From: Streptomyces wuyuanensis
GTDB taxonomy: Bacteria; Actinomycetota; Actinomycetes; Streptomycetales; Streptomycetaceae
Assembly (NCBI RefSeq): GCF_900103455.1
Contig: NZ_FNHI01000010.1
Span: forward strand, 186,001-250,000
Direction of reading: 5' to 3'
DNA length: 64,000 nucleotides
The translations under genes were made by a program, and so were the position numbers. Positions within the stretch are counted from its first letter, which is position 1. Each line of letters begins with the position of its first letter. The notes beneath the pieces are model-generated. The model saw only the letters and a list, made by a program, of their open reading frames with translations, searched no databases and was not told where the DNA came from. Below are positions 51,698 to 60,915 of the stretch, in pieces.

Positions 51698-52822
51698 ATG
51701 CATGTCACGCATCTGTCGCTGGCCGACTTCCGCTCGTACGCCCGGGTCGAGGTCCCGCTCGAGCCGGGCGTCACCGCTTTCGTGGGGGCCAACGGTCAGG
51801 GCAAGACCAATCTGGTGGAGGCCGTCGGCTATCTCGCGACGCTCGGCAGCCACCGGGTCGCCTCGGACGCGCCGCTCGTGCGGATGGGCGCCGAGCGGGC
51901 CGTGATCCGGGCTGCGGTCACCCAGGGGGAGCGGTCCCAGCTGATCGAGCTGGAACTCAACCCGGGGAAGGCGAACCGGGCACGCATCAACAGGTCCTCG
52001 CAGGTCAAGCCCAGGGACGTGCTGGGGATCGTCAGGACCGTGCTGTTCGCGCCGGAGGACCTTGCCCTGGTGAAGGGCGATCCCGGCGAACGCCGGCGCT
52101 TCCTCGACGAACTGATCACGGCGCGTTCGCCGCGGATGGCCGGGGTCCGGTCGGACTACGAGCGGGTGCTCAAGCAGCGCAACACCCTGCTGAAGTCCGC
52201 CGCCATGGCGCGCCGGCACGGCGGCCGCTCCATGGACCTGTCGACGCTGGACGTCTGGGACCAGCACCTGGCCCGCGCCGGCGCGGAGCTGCTGGCACGG
52301 CGGCTGGATCTGATCGCCACCCTGCAGCCGCTGACCGACAAGGCGTACGAGCAGCTGGCGCCGGGGGGCGGGCCGGTCACCCTGGAGTACCGGGGGTCGG
52401 CCGGCGGCGGCGCGGCGCAGACGCGCGAAGAGCTGTACGAGCAGCTCATGGACGCGCTGGGCGAGGCGCGCAAGCAGGAGATCGAGCGCGGGGTCACGCT
52501 CGTCGGGCCGCACCGGGACGAACTGCTGCTCAAACTCGGCGAGATGCCGGCGAAGGGCTATGCCAGCCATGGCGAGTCCTGGTCCTACGCGCTCGCGCTG
52601 CGGTTGGCGTCGTACGACCTGCTGCGTGCCGAGGGGAACGAGCCGGTCCTGGTGCTCGACGACGTGTTCGCCGAGCTCGACGCCCGGCGGCGGGAGCGGC
52701 TGGCGGAGCTGGTCGCCCCCGGCGAGCAGGTGCTGGTGACGGCCGCGGTCGACGACGACGTTCCGGGGGTGCTGGCAGGGGCGCGGTACCGGGTCGCGGA
52801 CGGGGCGGTGGAGCACGTATGA
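51698..52822 (+). CDS. recF: DNA replication and repair protein RecF
   Basis: 374 residues. Walker A GANGQGKTN at 30-38 and C-terminal ABC signature and Walker B in LVLDDVFAELD. Loads RecA on gaps with RecO and RecR. Start ATG 51698; GGGGGAGG lies upstream. Overlaps the DUF721 gene by four bases. Confidence 0.96.
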   Translation: MHVTHLSLADFRSYARVEVPLEPGVTAFVGANGQGKTNLVEAVGYLATLGSHRVASDAPLVRMGAERAVIRAAVTQGERSQLIELELNPGKANRARINRSSQVKPRDVLGIVRTVLFAPEDLALVKGDPGERRRFLDELITARSPRMAGVRSDYERVLKQRNTLLKSAAMARRHGGRSMDLSTLDVWDQHLARAGAELLARRLDLIATLQPLTDKAYEQLAPGGGPVTLEYRGSAGGGAAQTREELYEQLMDALGEARKQEIERGVTLVGPHRDELLLKLGEMPAKGYASHGESWSYALALRLASYDLLRAEGNEPVLVLDDVFAELDARRRERLAELVAPGEQVLVTAAVDDDVPGVLAGARYRVADGAVEHV

Positions 52823-53403
52823 GCGAGAACCGGATTCCACCGGTGTCCGGGACGGGCCCGCTGTCCCCGTCGGTTCCGTCGCCGGACAAGGCGCCCGAGC
52901 CGTCCGGCGTCGATCTTGCGCGGGTGGCGCTGCGGGCGGCGAAGGAGCAGGCGCGGGCCCGGGGCGCGGCCGCCCAGGAGAAGCGCCAGGCCAGGCGGGG
53001 CGGCGGGTTGCGGTCCGGGGCACGGGCGGACGGCCGGGACCCCCTGCCGCTCGGCGCGGCGATCAACCGCCTGATCACGGAGCGGGGATGGGAGACGCCG
53101 GCGGCGGTGGGCGGCGTGATGGGCCGCTGGCCGCAGATCGTTGGCGAGGACCTGGCGAAGCACTGCGTTCCCCTGCGGTACGACGAGGATCCGGACGAGC
53201 GTGTGCTCACCGTCCAGTGCGACTCGACGGCGTGGGCGACCCAGCTGCGACTCCTCGCGCCACGGCTCGTGGCCCGGCTCAACGAGGACCTCGGCCAGGG
53301 GACGGTCCGCATGATCAAGGTTCTGGGCCCCGGCGGGCCGGCCCGCCGTTTCGGTCCCCTGCGCGCGCCCGGCAGCACGGGCCCCGGCGACACCTACGGC
53401 TGA
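52819..53403 (+). CDS. DUF721 / DciA-like protein
   Basis: 194 residues. A disordered Pro/Arg-rich first 70 residues precede the DUF721 core (about 75-175: LGAAINRLITERGWETPAAVGGVMGRWPQIVGEDLAKHC). This family is DciA, the likely helicase loader in bacteria that lack DnaC. Coupled to recF by overlap. A DnaB partner gene is at 12-13.5 kb. Loader function for this copy is inferred from family membership. Confidence 0.85.
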   Translation: MSENRIPPVSGTGPLSPSVPSPDKAPEPSGVDLARVALRAAKEQARARGAAAQEKRQARRGGGLRSGARADGRDPLPLGAAINRLITERGWETPAAVGGVMGRWPQIVGEDLAKHCVPLRYDEDPDERVLTVQCDSTAWATQLRLLAPRLVARLNEDLGQGTVRMIKVLGPGGPARRFGPLRAPGSTGPGDTYG

Positions 53404-54109
53404 CGCCCCGAGTACCGCCGGGACCTCCCCGGTCCCGCGAGGGAACCCGGCCGAGCGCGATCCCGGGACGCCATCGCCTGAGTGGTCCGCATCACACGTA
53501 CGAGTTTTCCGGGGGGTGCCGCACTCCGTCCGGTCGGCCGCGCACGGTCCCGGGCGCGGTCCCCAGCCTGTGGACAAAGGTCCGTCGCCGACGCGTGCCC
53601 GGGCGCGGAGGCCCGTTCCGCCGCGACCCGGGCGGGCCCGGGCGGGCCCGCGTGAGGTCGCGGCCTGCCCGCCCGCTCTCTCCCCGAACCGGCCGCCACG
53701 CCCCCGAGCCTCCCGAGGACGATCATCGCCGCAGGTCAGAGGCCGTCTCAAGGATCCCGGCGTCCCTCTGCCCCGCGGGCCCTCGGCGCCCGCCCACGTG
53801 CTCCGGCCGGCGGTGGGACTCGTGGGACCGATGGGGTGTCCCTCACCGTAGCCGGAGGTTGACAGGCCGAAGCGCTCAAAGCCCGTGTGAGCCTCTTGGG
53901 GGCCCTTCCCGAATATGGGGAGTCGGCAGCCGCCCGTTGAGGGCGGCACATGCGGACTCAGGCACCGGCAAACCCCCATTCGTGTCGGCGGTACCGGTAG
54001 ACTGGTAGAGAATCCCGCCACTGCGCGGGACACGTCGATTACAGCCGAACGACGCAGCCGGTCCCGCTTCCCCGGAGAACGGTTTGTGCTGTGCCAGAAA
54101 GGGCGCTTC
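53404..54109. other. non-coding gyrB upstream region
   Basis: About 700 bases with no convincing gene. It holds an exact DnaA box inverse (TGTGGACAA, 53569-53577) and, near 53995-54030, a candidate -10 (TAGACT) and a small GC hairpin (TCCCGC/GCGGGA). The gyrB promoter, usually supercoiling-responsive, must lie here. Most of the stretch is GC-rich and featureless. Confidence 0.55.
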
Positions 54110-56161
54110 GTGGCCGATTCCGGCAACCCCAACGAGAACATTCCTTCCACTGCTGCCGGCGAGGCCGGCGAGGGCCTGGGGCCCTCGTCGTACGACGCCA
54201 GCGCGATCACCGTCCTCGAGGGTTTGGACGCGGTCCGCAAGCGCCCCGGCATGTACATCGGGTCGACCGGTGAGCGTGGCCTCCATCACCTCGTCCAGGA
54301 GGTCGTCGACAACTCCGTCGACGAGGCCCTGGCCGGGCACGCGGACACGATCGACGTGACGATCCTCGCCGACGGCGGTGTCCGGGTCGTGGACAACGGC
54401 CGTGGCATCCCCGTCGACATCCACCCCGTGGAGAAGAAGCCGGCCGTCGAGGTCGTCCTCACGGTCCTGCACGCGGGCGGCAAGTTCGGAGGCGGCGGCT
54501 ACGCCGTGTCCGGCGGTCTGCACGGCGTCGGCGTGAGCGTCGTGAACGCGCTCTCCACCAAGGTCTCGGTGGAGATCAAGCGCGACGGCCACCGCTGGAC
54601 GCAGGACTACAAGATGGGCGTGCCCACCGCCCCGCTGGCGAAGCACGAGCCGGTGGAGGACTCCGGCACCACGGTCACCTTCTGGGCCGACCCGGACATC
54701 TTCGAGACGACGGAGTACTCCTTCGAGACGCTCTCGCGCCGCTTCCAGGAGATGGCCTTCCTCAACAAGGGCCTGACCCTGACGCTGACGGACGAGCGCG
54801 AGTCCGCGAAGGCGACCGTCGGCGCGGACGACCCGGACGCGGAGGCGGCGGCCGAGCCCCAGGCGCGCACGGTGAAGTACCACTACGAGGGCGGCATCGT
54901 CGACTTCGTGACGTACCTCAACTCGCGCAAGGGCGAGCTGATCCACCCCACGGTCATCGACATCGAGGCCGAGGACAAGGAGCGGCTGCTCTCCGTCGAG
55001 GTCGCGATGCAGTGGAACTCGCAGTACAGCGAGGGTGTGTACTCCTTCGCGAACACGATCCACACGCACGAGGGCGGTACCCACGAGGAGGGCTTCCGCG
55101 CCGCGCTCACGGGTCTGGTCAACCGCTATGCGCGGGACAGGAAGCTGCTGCGCGAGAAGGACGACAACCTCACCGGTGAGGACATCCGCGAGGGTCTGAC
55201 CGCGATCATCTCGGTCAAGCTGGGCGAGCCCCAGTTCGAGGGCCAGACCAAGACCAAGCTGGGCAACACGGAGGCGAAGACCTTCGTCCAGAAGGTGGTC
55301 AACGAGCACCTGACCGACTGGTTCGACCGCAACCCCAACGAGGCCGCGGACATCGTCCGCAAGGGCATCCAGGCCGCCACGGCCCGTGTCGCCGCCCGCA
55401 AGGCCCGTGACCTGACGCGTCGCAAGGGGCTGCTGGAGAGCGCCTCGCTGCCGGGCAAGCTGTCCGACTGCCAGTCGAACGACCCCACCAAGTGCGAGAT
55501 CTTCATCGTCGAGGGTGACTCCGCCGGCGGCTCGGCCAAGTCCGGCCGCAACCCGATGTACCAGGCGATCCTGCCGATCCGAGGCAAGATCCTGAACGTC
55601 GAGAAGGCGCGGGTCGACAAGATCCTCCAGAACACCGAGGTCCAGGCGCTGATCTCGGCCTTCGGCACCGGTATCCACGAAGACTTCGACATCGAGAAGC
55701 TTCGGTATCACAAGATCATCCTGATGGCGGACGCCGACGTCGACGGCCAGCACATCAACACCCTGCTGCTGACCTTCCTCTTCCGCTTCATGCGGCCGCT
55801 GGTCGAGGCGGGCCACGTGTTCCTGTCCCGTCCGCCGCTCTACAAGATCAAGTGGGGCCGCGACGACTTCGAGTACGCGTACTCGGACCGTGAGCGCGAC
55901 GCCCTCGTCGAGCTCGGCAAGCAGCAGGGCAAGCGGATCAAGGAAGACTCGATCCAGCGCTTCAAGGGTCTCGGTGAGATGAACGCCGAGGAACTGCGCG
56001 TCACCACGATGGACATCGAGCACCGAGTCCTCGGTCAGGTCACCCTGGACGACGCCGCGCAGGCGGACGACCTGTTCTCGGTGCTGATGGGCGAGGACGT
56101 CGAGGCACGGCGCTCCTTCATCCAGCGCAACGCCAAGGACGTCCGCTTCCTCGACATCTGA
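54110..56161 (+). CDS. gyrB: DNA gyrase subunit B
   Basis: 683 residues. ATPase domain with VVDNSVDEALAGHAD, the GHKL motif DNGRGIPVDIHP, and GGLHGVGVSVVNALS; then transducer and TOPRIM domain (EGDSAGGSAKSGR, DADVDGQHI). GTG 54110 gives the known Streptomyces start VADSGNP; GTG 54086 is possible. Introduces negative supercoils with GyrA and is the target of aminocoumarins. Confidence 0.97.
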   Translation: MADSGNPNENIPSTAAGEAGEGLGPSSYDASAITVLEGLDAVRKRPGMYIGSTGERGLHHLVQEVVDNSVDEALAGHADTIDVTILADGGVRVVDNGRGIPVDIHPVEKKPAVEVVLTVLHAGGKFGGGGYAVSGGLHGVGVSVVNALSTKVSVEIKRDGHRWTQDYKMGVPTAPLAKHEPVEDSGTTVTFWADPDIFETTEYSFETLSRRFQEMAFLNKGLTLTLTDERESAKATVGADDPDAEAAAEPQARTVKYHYEGGIVDFVTYLNSRKGELIHPTVIDIEAEDKERLLSVEVAMQWNSQYSEGVYSFANTIHTHEGGTHEEGFRAALTGLVNRYARDRKLLREKDDNLTGEDIREGLTAIISVKLGEPQFEGQTKTKLGNTEAKTFVQKVVNEHLTDWFDRNPNEAADIVRKGIQAATARVAARKARDLTRRKGLLESASLPGKLSDCQSNDPTKCEIFIVEGDSAGGSAKSGRNPMYQAILPIRGKILNVEKARVDKILQNTEVQALISAFGTGIHEDFDIEKLRYHKIILMADADVDGQHINTLLLTFLFRFMRPLVEAGHVFLSRPPLYKIKWGRDDFEYAYSDRERDALVELGKQQGKRIKEDSIQRFKGLGEMNAEELRVTTMDIEHRVLGQVTLDDAAQADDLFSVLMGEDVEARRSFIQRNAKDVRFLDI

Positions 56162-56202
56162 GTCGGTCTCAGCTGACCGCTCGAAAGGACTGAAGACCAG
56201 CA

Positions 56203-58863
56203 ATGGCCGACGAGACCCCTGTCCCCAACGGCGACACCCCCGCTCCCGTCACCACCGGAACCGAAGAGGAAGGCCAGCAGCTGCGGATCGAGCCCGTGGG
56301 GCTCGAGACGGAGATGCAGCGCTCCTACCTCGACTACGCGATGTCCGTCATCGTGTCGCGTGCGCTGCCCGACGTGCGGGACGGCCTCAAGCCCGTCCAC
56401 CGCCGTGTGCTGTACGCGATGTACGACGGCGGCTACCGGCCCGAGAAGGGCTTCTACAAGTGCGCCCGCGTCGTCGGTGACGTCATGGGTACGTACCACC
56501 CGCACGGCGACTCCTCGATCTACGACGCGCTGGTCCGTCTCGCGCAGCCGTGGTCGATGCGGATGCCGCTGGTGGACTCGAACGGAAACTTCGGCTCCCC
56601 GGGCAACGACCCGGCGGCGGCCATGCGGTACACCGAGTGCAAGATGGCGCCGCTGTCCATGGAGATGCTCCGGGACATCGACGAGGAGACCGTCGACTTC
56701 CAGGACAACTACGACGGCCGCAACCAGGAGCCGACGGTCCTGCCGTCCCGCTTCCCGAACCTGCTGGTCAACGGCAGCGCCGGTATCGCCGTCGGTATGG
56801 CCACCAACATCCCGCCGCACAATCTGCGCGAGGTCGCGGCCGGTGCCCAGTGGGCGCTGGAGCACCCGGAGGCCACCCACGAGGAACTGCTCGACGCGCT
56901 GATCGAGCGGATCAAGGGCCCGGACTTCCCGACCGGTGCCCTGGTCGTCGGTCGCAAGGGCATCGAGGAGGCGTACCGCACCGGCCGCGGCTCCATCACG
57001 ATGCGCGCGGTCGTCGAGGTCGAGGAGATCCAGAACCGCCAGTGCCTGGTGGTCACGGAGCTTCCGTACCAGACCAACCCGGACAACCTCGCGCAGAAGA
57101 TCGCCGACCTGGTGAAGGACGGCAAGATCGGCGGCATCGCCGACGTCCGTGACGAGACCTCGTCCCGCACGGGTCAGCGCCTGGTCATCGTGCTGAAGCG
57201 AGACGCCGTCGCGAAGGTCGTCCTCAACAACCTGTACAAGCACACCGACCTGCAGACGAACTTCGGCGCCAACATGCTGGCCCTGGTCGACGGGGTGCCG
57301 CGCACGCTGTCACTGGACGCGTTCATCCGCCACTGGGTGACGCACCAGATCGAGGTCATCGTCCGCCGGACGAAGTTCCGGCTGCGCAAGGCCGAGGAGC
57401 GCGCCCACATCCTGCGCGGTCTGCTCAAGGCGCTCGACGCGATCGACGAGGTCATCGCGCTGATCCGGCGCAGTGACACGGTCGAGGTCGCGCGCGGGGG
57501 CCTGATGGGCCTGCTGGAGATCGACGAGATCCAGGCCAACGCGATCCTCGAGATGCAGCTGCGACGGCTGGCCGCCCTGGAGCGCCAGAAGATCGTGCAG
57601 GAGCACGACGAGCTGCAGGCGAAGATCAACGAGTACAACCAGATCCTCGCCTCTCCGGAGAAGCAGCGCGGCATCGTCAGTGAGGAGCTGGCCGCCCTCG
57701 TCGAGAAGTTCGGCGACGACCGGCGCTCCAAGCTCGTGCCCTTCGACGGCGACATGTCCATCGAGGACCTGATCGCCGAGGAGGACATCGTCGTCACGAT
57801 CACCCGCGGCGGCTATGTGAAGCGCACCAAGACCGACGACTACCGCTCGCAGAAGCGCGGCGGAAAGGGCGTGCGGGGCACGAAGCTGAAGGAAGACGAC
57901 ATCGTCGACCACTTCTTCGTCTCCACCACGCACCACTGGCTGCTGTTCTTCACCAACAAGGGCCGGGTCTACCGGGCCAAGGCGTACGAGCTGCCGGACG
58001 CCGGCCGTGACGCCCGGGGGCAGCACGTCGCCAACCTGCTGGCCTTCCAGCCGGACGAGCAGATCGCCGAGATCCTCGCGATCCGCGACTACGAGGCCGC
58101 GCCCTACCTGGTCCTCGCCACCAAGGCGGGCCTGGTGAAGAAGACCTCGCTGAAGGACTACGACTCCCCGCGCTCCGGCGGTGTCATCGCGATCAACCTC
58201 CGCGAGGCCGAGGACGGCAGCGACGACGAGCTGATCGGAGCCGAGCTGGTGTCGGCCGAGGACGACCTGCTGCTGATCAGCAGGAAGGCCCAGTCGATCC
58301 GGTTCACCGCGACGGACGAAGCGCTGCGCCCGATGGGCCGTGCCACTTCGGGTGTGAAGGGCATGAGTTTCCGTGAGGGCGACGAACTCCTCTCGATGAA
58401 TGTGGTGCGGCCCGGTACCTTCGTGTTCACTGCCACGGACGGCGGGTACGCCAAGCGGACCGCCGTCGACGAGTACCGCGTCCAGGGCCGCGGCGGCCTC
58501 GGTATCAAGGCCGCCAAGATCGTGGAGGATCGTGGTTCTCTCGTGGGCGCGCTGGTGGTCGAGGAGACCGACGAGATCCTCGCCATCACGCTGTCCGGTG
58601 GTGTGATTCGTACGCGAGTCAATGAAGTCAGGGAGACGGGCCGTGACACCATGGGCGTCCAACTGATCAATCTCGGCAAGCGGGATGCCGTCGTGGGCAT
58701 CGCGCGCAACGCCGAGGCCGGTCGCGAGGCCGAGGAGGTCGACGGGACCGCGGACGCCGAAGAGGGCGCCGAGGCCGGGACCCCCGAGGCTGCCGTGGCC
58801 GCTGAGGCCGCAGAGAACGGCCAGGGTGCGGAGCCCTCGGCCGGAGAGCACGACGAGGAGTAG
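56203..58863 (+). CDS. gyrA: DNA gyrase subunit A
   Basis: 886 residues. Breakage-reunion domain with catalytic Tyr143 in RYTECKM; the quinolone region is HGDSSIYDA with Ser104 and Asp108 in the sensitive state. The C-terminal beta-pinwheel carries the GyrA box QKRGGKG (about residue 548-554). The last ~45 residues are an acidic Ala/Glu tail. Encoded 41 bases after gyrB. Confidence 0.98.
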   Translation: MADETPVPNGDTPAPVTTGTEEEGQQLRIEPVGLETEMQRSYLDYAMSVIVSRALPDVRDGLKPVHRRVLYAMYDGGYRPEKGFYKCARVVGDVMGTYHPHGDSSIYDALVRLAQPWSMRMPLVDSNGNFGSPGNDPAAAMRYTECKMAPLSMEMLRDIDEETVDFQDNYDGRNQEPTVLPSRFPNLLVNGSAGIAVGMATNIPPHNLREVAAGAQWALEHPEATHEELLDALIERIKGPDFPTGALVVGRKGIEEAYRTGRGSITMRAVVEVEEIQNRQCLVVTELPYQTNPDNLAQKIADLVKDGKIGGIADVRDETSSRTGQRLVIVLKRDAVAKVVLNNLYKHTDLQTNFGANMLALVDGVPRTLSLDAFIRHWVTHQIEVIVRRTKFRLRKAEERAHILRGLLKALDAIDEVIALIRRSDTVEVARGGLMGLLEIDEIQANAILEMQLRRLAALERQKIVQEHDELQAKINEYNQILASPEKQRGIVSEELAALVEKFGDDRRSKLVPFDGDMSIEDLIAEEDIVVTITRGGYVKRTKTDDYRSQKRGGKGVRGTKLKEDDIVDHFFVSTTHHWLLFFTNKGRVYRAKAYELPDAGRDARGQHVANLLAFQPDEQIAEILAIRDYEAAPYLVLATKAGLVKKTSLKDYDSPRSGGVIAINLREAEDGSDDELIGAELVSAEDDLLLISRKAQSIRFTATDEALRPMGRATSGVKGMSFREGDELLSMNVVRPGTFVFTATDGGYAKRTAVDEYRVQGRGGLGIKAAKIVEDRGSLVGALVVEETDEILAITLSGGVIRTRVNEVRETGRDTMGVQLINLGKRDAVVGIARNAEAGREAEEVDGTADAEEGAEAGTPEAAVAAEAAENGQGAEPSAGEHDEE

Positions 58864-58866
58864 AGC

Positions 58867-59565
58867 GTGAGTGGAGCCACCGGCGCCGGATCGGCCGATG
58901 CCGGCGACGCTTCTGGAGCGAACGGTGCCAGTGGCTCCGCCTCGTACTCCCAGGCTGGGGGCGCCCCCGCCGAGGGCAGGGGGATGACCGTGACCGACAC
59001 CCGGGGGCCGCAGCCCCCGCACGAAACCTATGGTGGGGAGCAAGCGGTGCAGCAGGGAACCCAGCCGTACCATCCGCCCCAGGCGTACCCCTCCCCTCCT
59101 GGGGGGACGCAGGGCGGCCAGCAGCGTTCGGGACAGCAGACGGCCGCGGGTGCGACCGTTCGCAGGCCGCGCACCGGGGCGACCACACAGCCCAGGACGC
59201 GCAAGGCCCGCCTGCGGGTGGCCAAGGCCGACCCGTGGTCGGTGATGAAGGTCAGCTTCCTGCTCTCGATCGCCCTGGGCATCTGCACGATCGTCGCCGC
59301 GGCGGTGCTGTGGATGGTCATGGACGCCATGGGCGTCTTCTCCACGGTCGGCGGGACGATCAGCGAGGCGACCGGCTCGAACGAGAGCAACGGCTTCGAC
59401 CTCCAGTCGTTCCTCTCGCTCCCCCGGGTGCTCCTCTTCACGTCGGTGATCGCGGTCATCGACGTGGTGCTGGCCACGGCGCTCGCGACGCTGGGCGCCT
59501 TCATCTACAACCTCTCCGCCGGGTTCGTGGGCGGAGTGGAGCTCACGCTGGCCGAGGACGAATAG
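58867..59565 (+). CDS. DUF3566 membrane protein
   Basis: 232 residues. A ~115-residue low-complexity tail (Gly/Gln/Pro/Ser) leads into two membrane helices (about 125-150 and 178-205) of the DUF3566 family, found beside gyrA in actinobacteria. The family seems to serve in cell growth or septum assembly, but the function is not established. GTG 58867 begins 3 bases after the gyrA stop. Confidence 0.85.
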   Translation: MSGATGAGSADAGDASGANGASGSASYSQAGGAPAEGRGMTVTDTRGPQPPHETYGGEQAVQQGTQPYHPPQAYPSPPGGTQGGQQRSGQQTAAGATVRRPRTGATTQPRTRKARLRVAKADPWSVMKVSFLLSIALGICTIVAAAVLWMVMDAMGVFSTVGGTISEATGSNESNGFDLQSFLSLPRVLLFTSVIAVIDVVLATALATLGAFIYNLSAGFVGGVELTLAEDE

Positions 59566-59648
59566 TCCGAGGTCCCGGGGGGCGGAGAACCGATTTTGGG
59601 ACTGCCCCCCACGTGCGCTAACCTTCAGGAGTCAGCGCGCAGCGCGGC

Positions 59649-59725
59649 GGGGCTATAGCTCAGTTGGTTAGAGCGCATCCCTGATAAGGATGAGGCCACA
59701 GGTTCAAATCCTGTTAGCCCCACCA
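59649..59725 (+). tRNA. ileT: tRNA-Ile (GAT anticodon)
   Basis: 77 bases with encoded 3' CCA. Acceptor GGGGCTA pairs with TAGCCCC; the anticodon loop CTGATAA between CATCC and GGATG gives anticodon GAT; the T loop is TTCAAAT. Follows DUF3566, as in other actinobacteria. I saw no adjacent tRNA-Ala. Confidence 0.98.
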
Positions 59726-59728
59726 GCA

Positions 59729-59764
59729 CGAAGACCCCCAGCCGATCACGGTTGGGGGTCTTCG
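59729..59764 (+). terminator. terminator after tRNA-Ile
   Basis: Perfect 12-bp stem (59729-59740 with 59753-59764) and 12-base loop, four bases after the tRNA end. Confidence 0.85.
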
Positions 59765-59876
59765 GCGTTCCCGGCCGGCATCAGGATCCGGTGGGCGGAT
59801 CGCCTCGCCAGGGCGTCGGACGGAGGCCCGGCCGGAGTGCCGTGATGGCCAACTCGGGATCCGGTTTCCGCCGGCC

Positions 59877-60215
59877 GTGCCCTTCCCGGCGCGACCGGTC
59901 GAACTGCTCTGCCTCCTCGGGCTGTCGGTGCCCGTGCCCGTGTCCGTCGCGGGAGCGGTACTCCACACCAGTGGCAAGGGCGGCATCAGGACGAGCGAGC
60001 TCGCGGACGAGATCGCGCGCCTGTACGAGGCCGTGGACCAAGCGACCGGCCGGCGGTCCGGTGACAGGCCTTCTCCGCGTGCCGCACGGTCGCGGACGGC
60101 GCCCGTCCGCCGCCCTGTCCTCGCGGACGGACGGTACGGGGCCCGAGAGCCGTCTCCGGCGCCGTGGCTGCGCGCTGCTGGCCCAAGGAGGGCTCGGGCG
60201 GCCCAGAGGGCCTGA
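59877..60215 (+). CDS. possible small hypothetical protein
   Basis: 112 residues from GTG 59877 with a hydrophobic first 28 residues and GIRTSELADEIARLYEAVDQAT helical stretch, then a basic tail. Third-position GC is high, as in genes nearby. No ribosome site and no family recognised, so it could be a chance frame or decayed gene. Confidence 0.25.
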   Translation: MPFPARPVELLCLLGLSVPVPVSVAGAVLHTSGKGGIRTSELADEIARLYEAVDQATGRRSGDRPSPRAARSRTAPVRRPVLADGRYGAREPSPAPWLRAAGPRRARAAQRA

Positions 60216-60348
60216 GGGCGGCGACGGGGTACGGCCACCGGTTCACATCCTGTGAGTGCCGGGGTGCGCCGCCCTCGCGAGGGCGATCCCTGGTGGCGGG
60301 AGGGGAAGTTGACCCCTCGGGGGTCTCGGGCCGGGGCGTACGCAGGTC

Positions 60349-60377
60349 ACCGATCGGTATCGATCGGTGTGTATAGT
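60349..60377 (+). promoter_or_regulatory. operator/promoter of the DLW-39 gene
   Basis: ACCGATC-N6-GATCGGT inverted repeat (60349-60368), which also contains two direct copies of CGATCGGT, ends 3 bases before a candidate -10 (TATAGT, 60372-60377), 46 bases before the start codon. Confidence 0.4.
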
Positions 60378-60422
60378 CGGGCGCCAGAAGTCCCCTACGT
60401 CAAGGAAAGACGAGGTCGCGCG

Positions 60423-60557
60423 GTGAAGAAGCTTCTCCTGGTCGCACTGGCCGCCATCGGCGGGCTCCTCGTGTACCGCCAGATCCAGGCGGATCGCGCC
60501 GAGCAGGATCTGTGGACGGAGGCGACCGACTCCGTGCCCGCAGGTTCGGGTGTGTGA
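60423..60557 (+). CDS. DLW-39 family small protein
   Basis: 44 residues, short enough to be missed by gene finders. GTG 60423, with GAGG upstream, gives a hydrophobic N-terminal helix (KKLLLVALAAIGGLLVYRQ) and the motif EQDLWTEATD that names this actinobacterial family. The function is unknown; a membrane-anchored peptide near gyrA. Followed by a strong terminator. Confidence 0.85.
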   Translation: MKKLLLVALAAIGGLLVYRQIQADRAEQDLWTEATDSVPAGSGV

Positions 60558-60579
60558 GACGCAGACAATCTGAGAGTGA

Positions 60580-60612
60580 CGGAGCCCCGGCCGCCGAGCG
60601 GCCGGGGCTCCG
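60580..60612 (+). terminator. terminator after the DLW-39 gene
   Basis: Perfect 14-bp stem (60580-60593 with 60599-60612) and 5-base loop, 22 bases after the stop. Confidence 0.9.
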
Positions 60613-60915
60613 TGCTGTTCGGGCCGCCGTGGGGCCGCCGGCAGGGATCCTGAATTCGCTTGAGCAAATAGATCCCTTGCATGAGTAAAGGCGGGTGCTC
60701 GGCGGCACCCCTCATCGGTGCGCGTGTGACAACGGCGGTGATTCGGACCCGCGCGAAGACAGGGGCCCGGGCGGCGGGGCAGGATGGACCGGCACCACGA
60801 CCACCCCCGGCGGCAGGCGGCCCGGCCCTGTGGATCACGACCCGGACCTGTGAGTACCGCACGGGCGCGCCGGCGTCCCGGCGCGACGACGGAGACGACA
60901 AGGGGAAGCGCGGAG
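60613..60915. other. gap before the secreted-protein gene
   Basis: About 300 bases. A short AT-richer patch at 60650-60695 (GAATTCGCTTGAGCAAATAG) may hold the promoter. No other gene seen. Confidence 0.4.

Larger units (their letters stand above)
59765..60422. other. largely unassigned interval after tRNA-Ile
   Basis: No clear gene apart from the weak frame at 59877-60215. The right end carries the promoter and inverted repeat of the DLW-39 gene (60349-60377). Nothing else recognised. Confidence 0.45.

Noticed and set aside
60225..60265. T-arm-like GGTTCACATCC, possible tRNA remnant
   Set aside because: No acceptor stem, D-arm or anticodon arm can be built around it.
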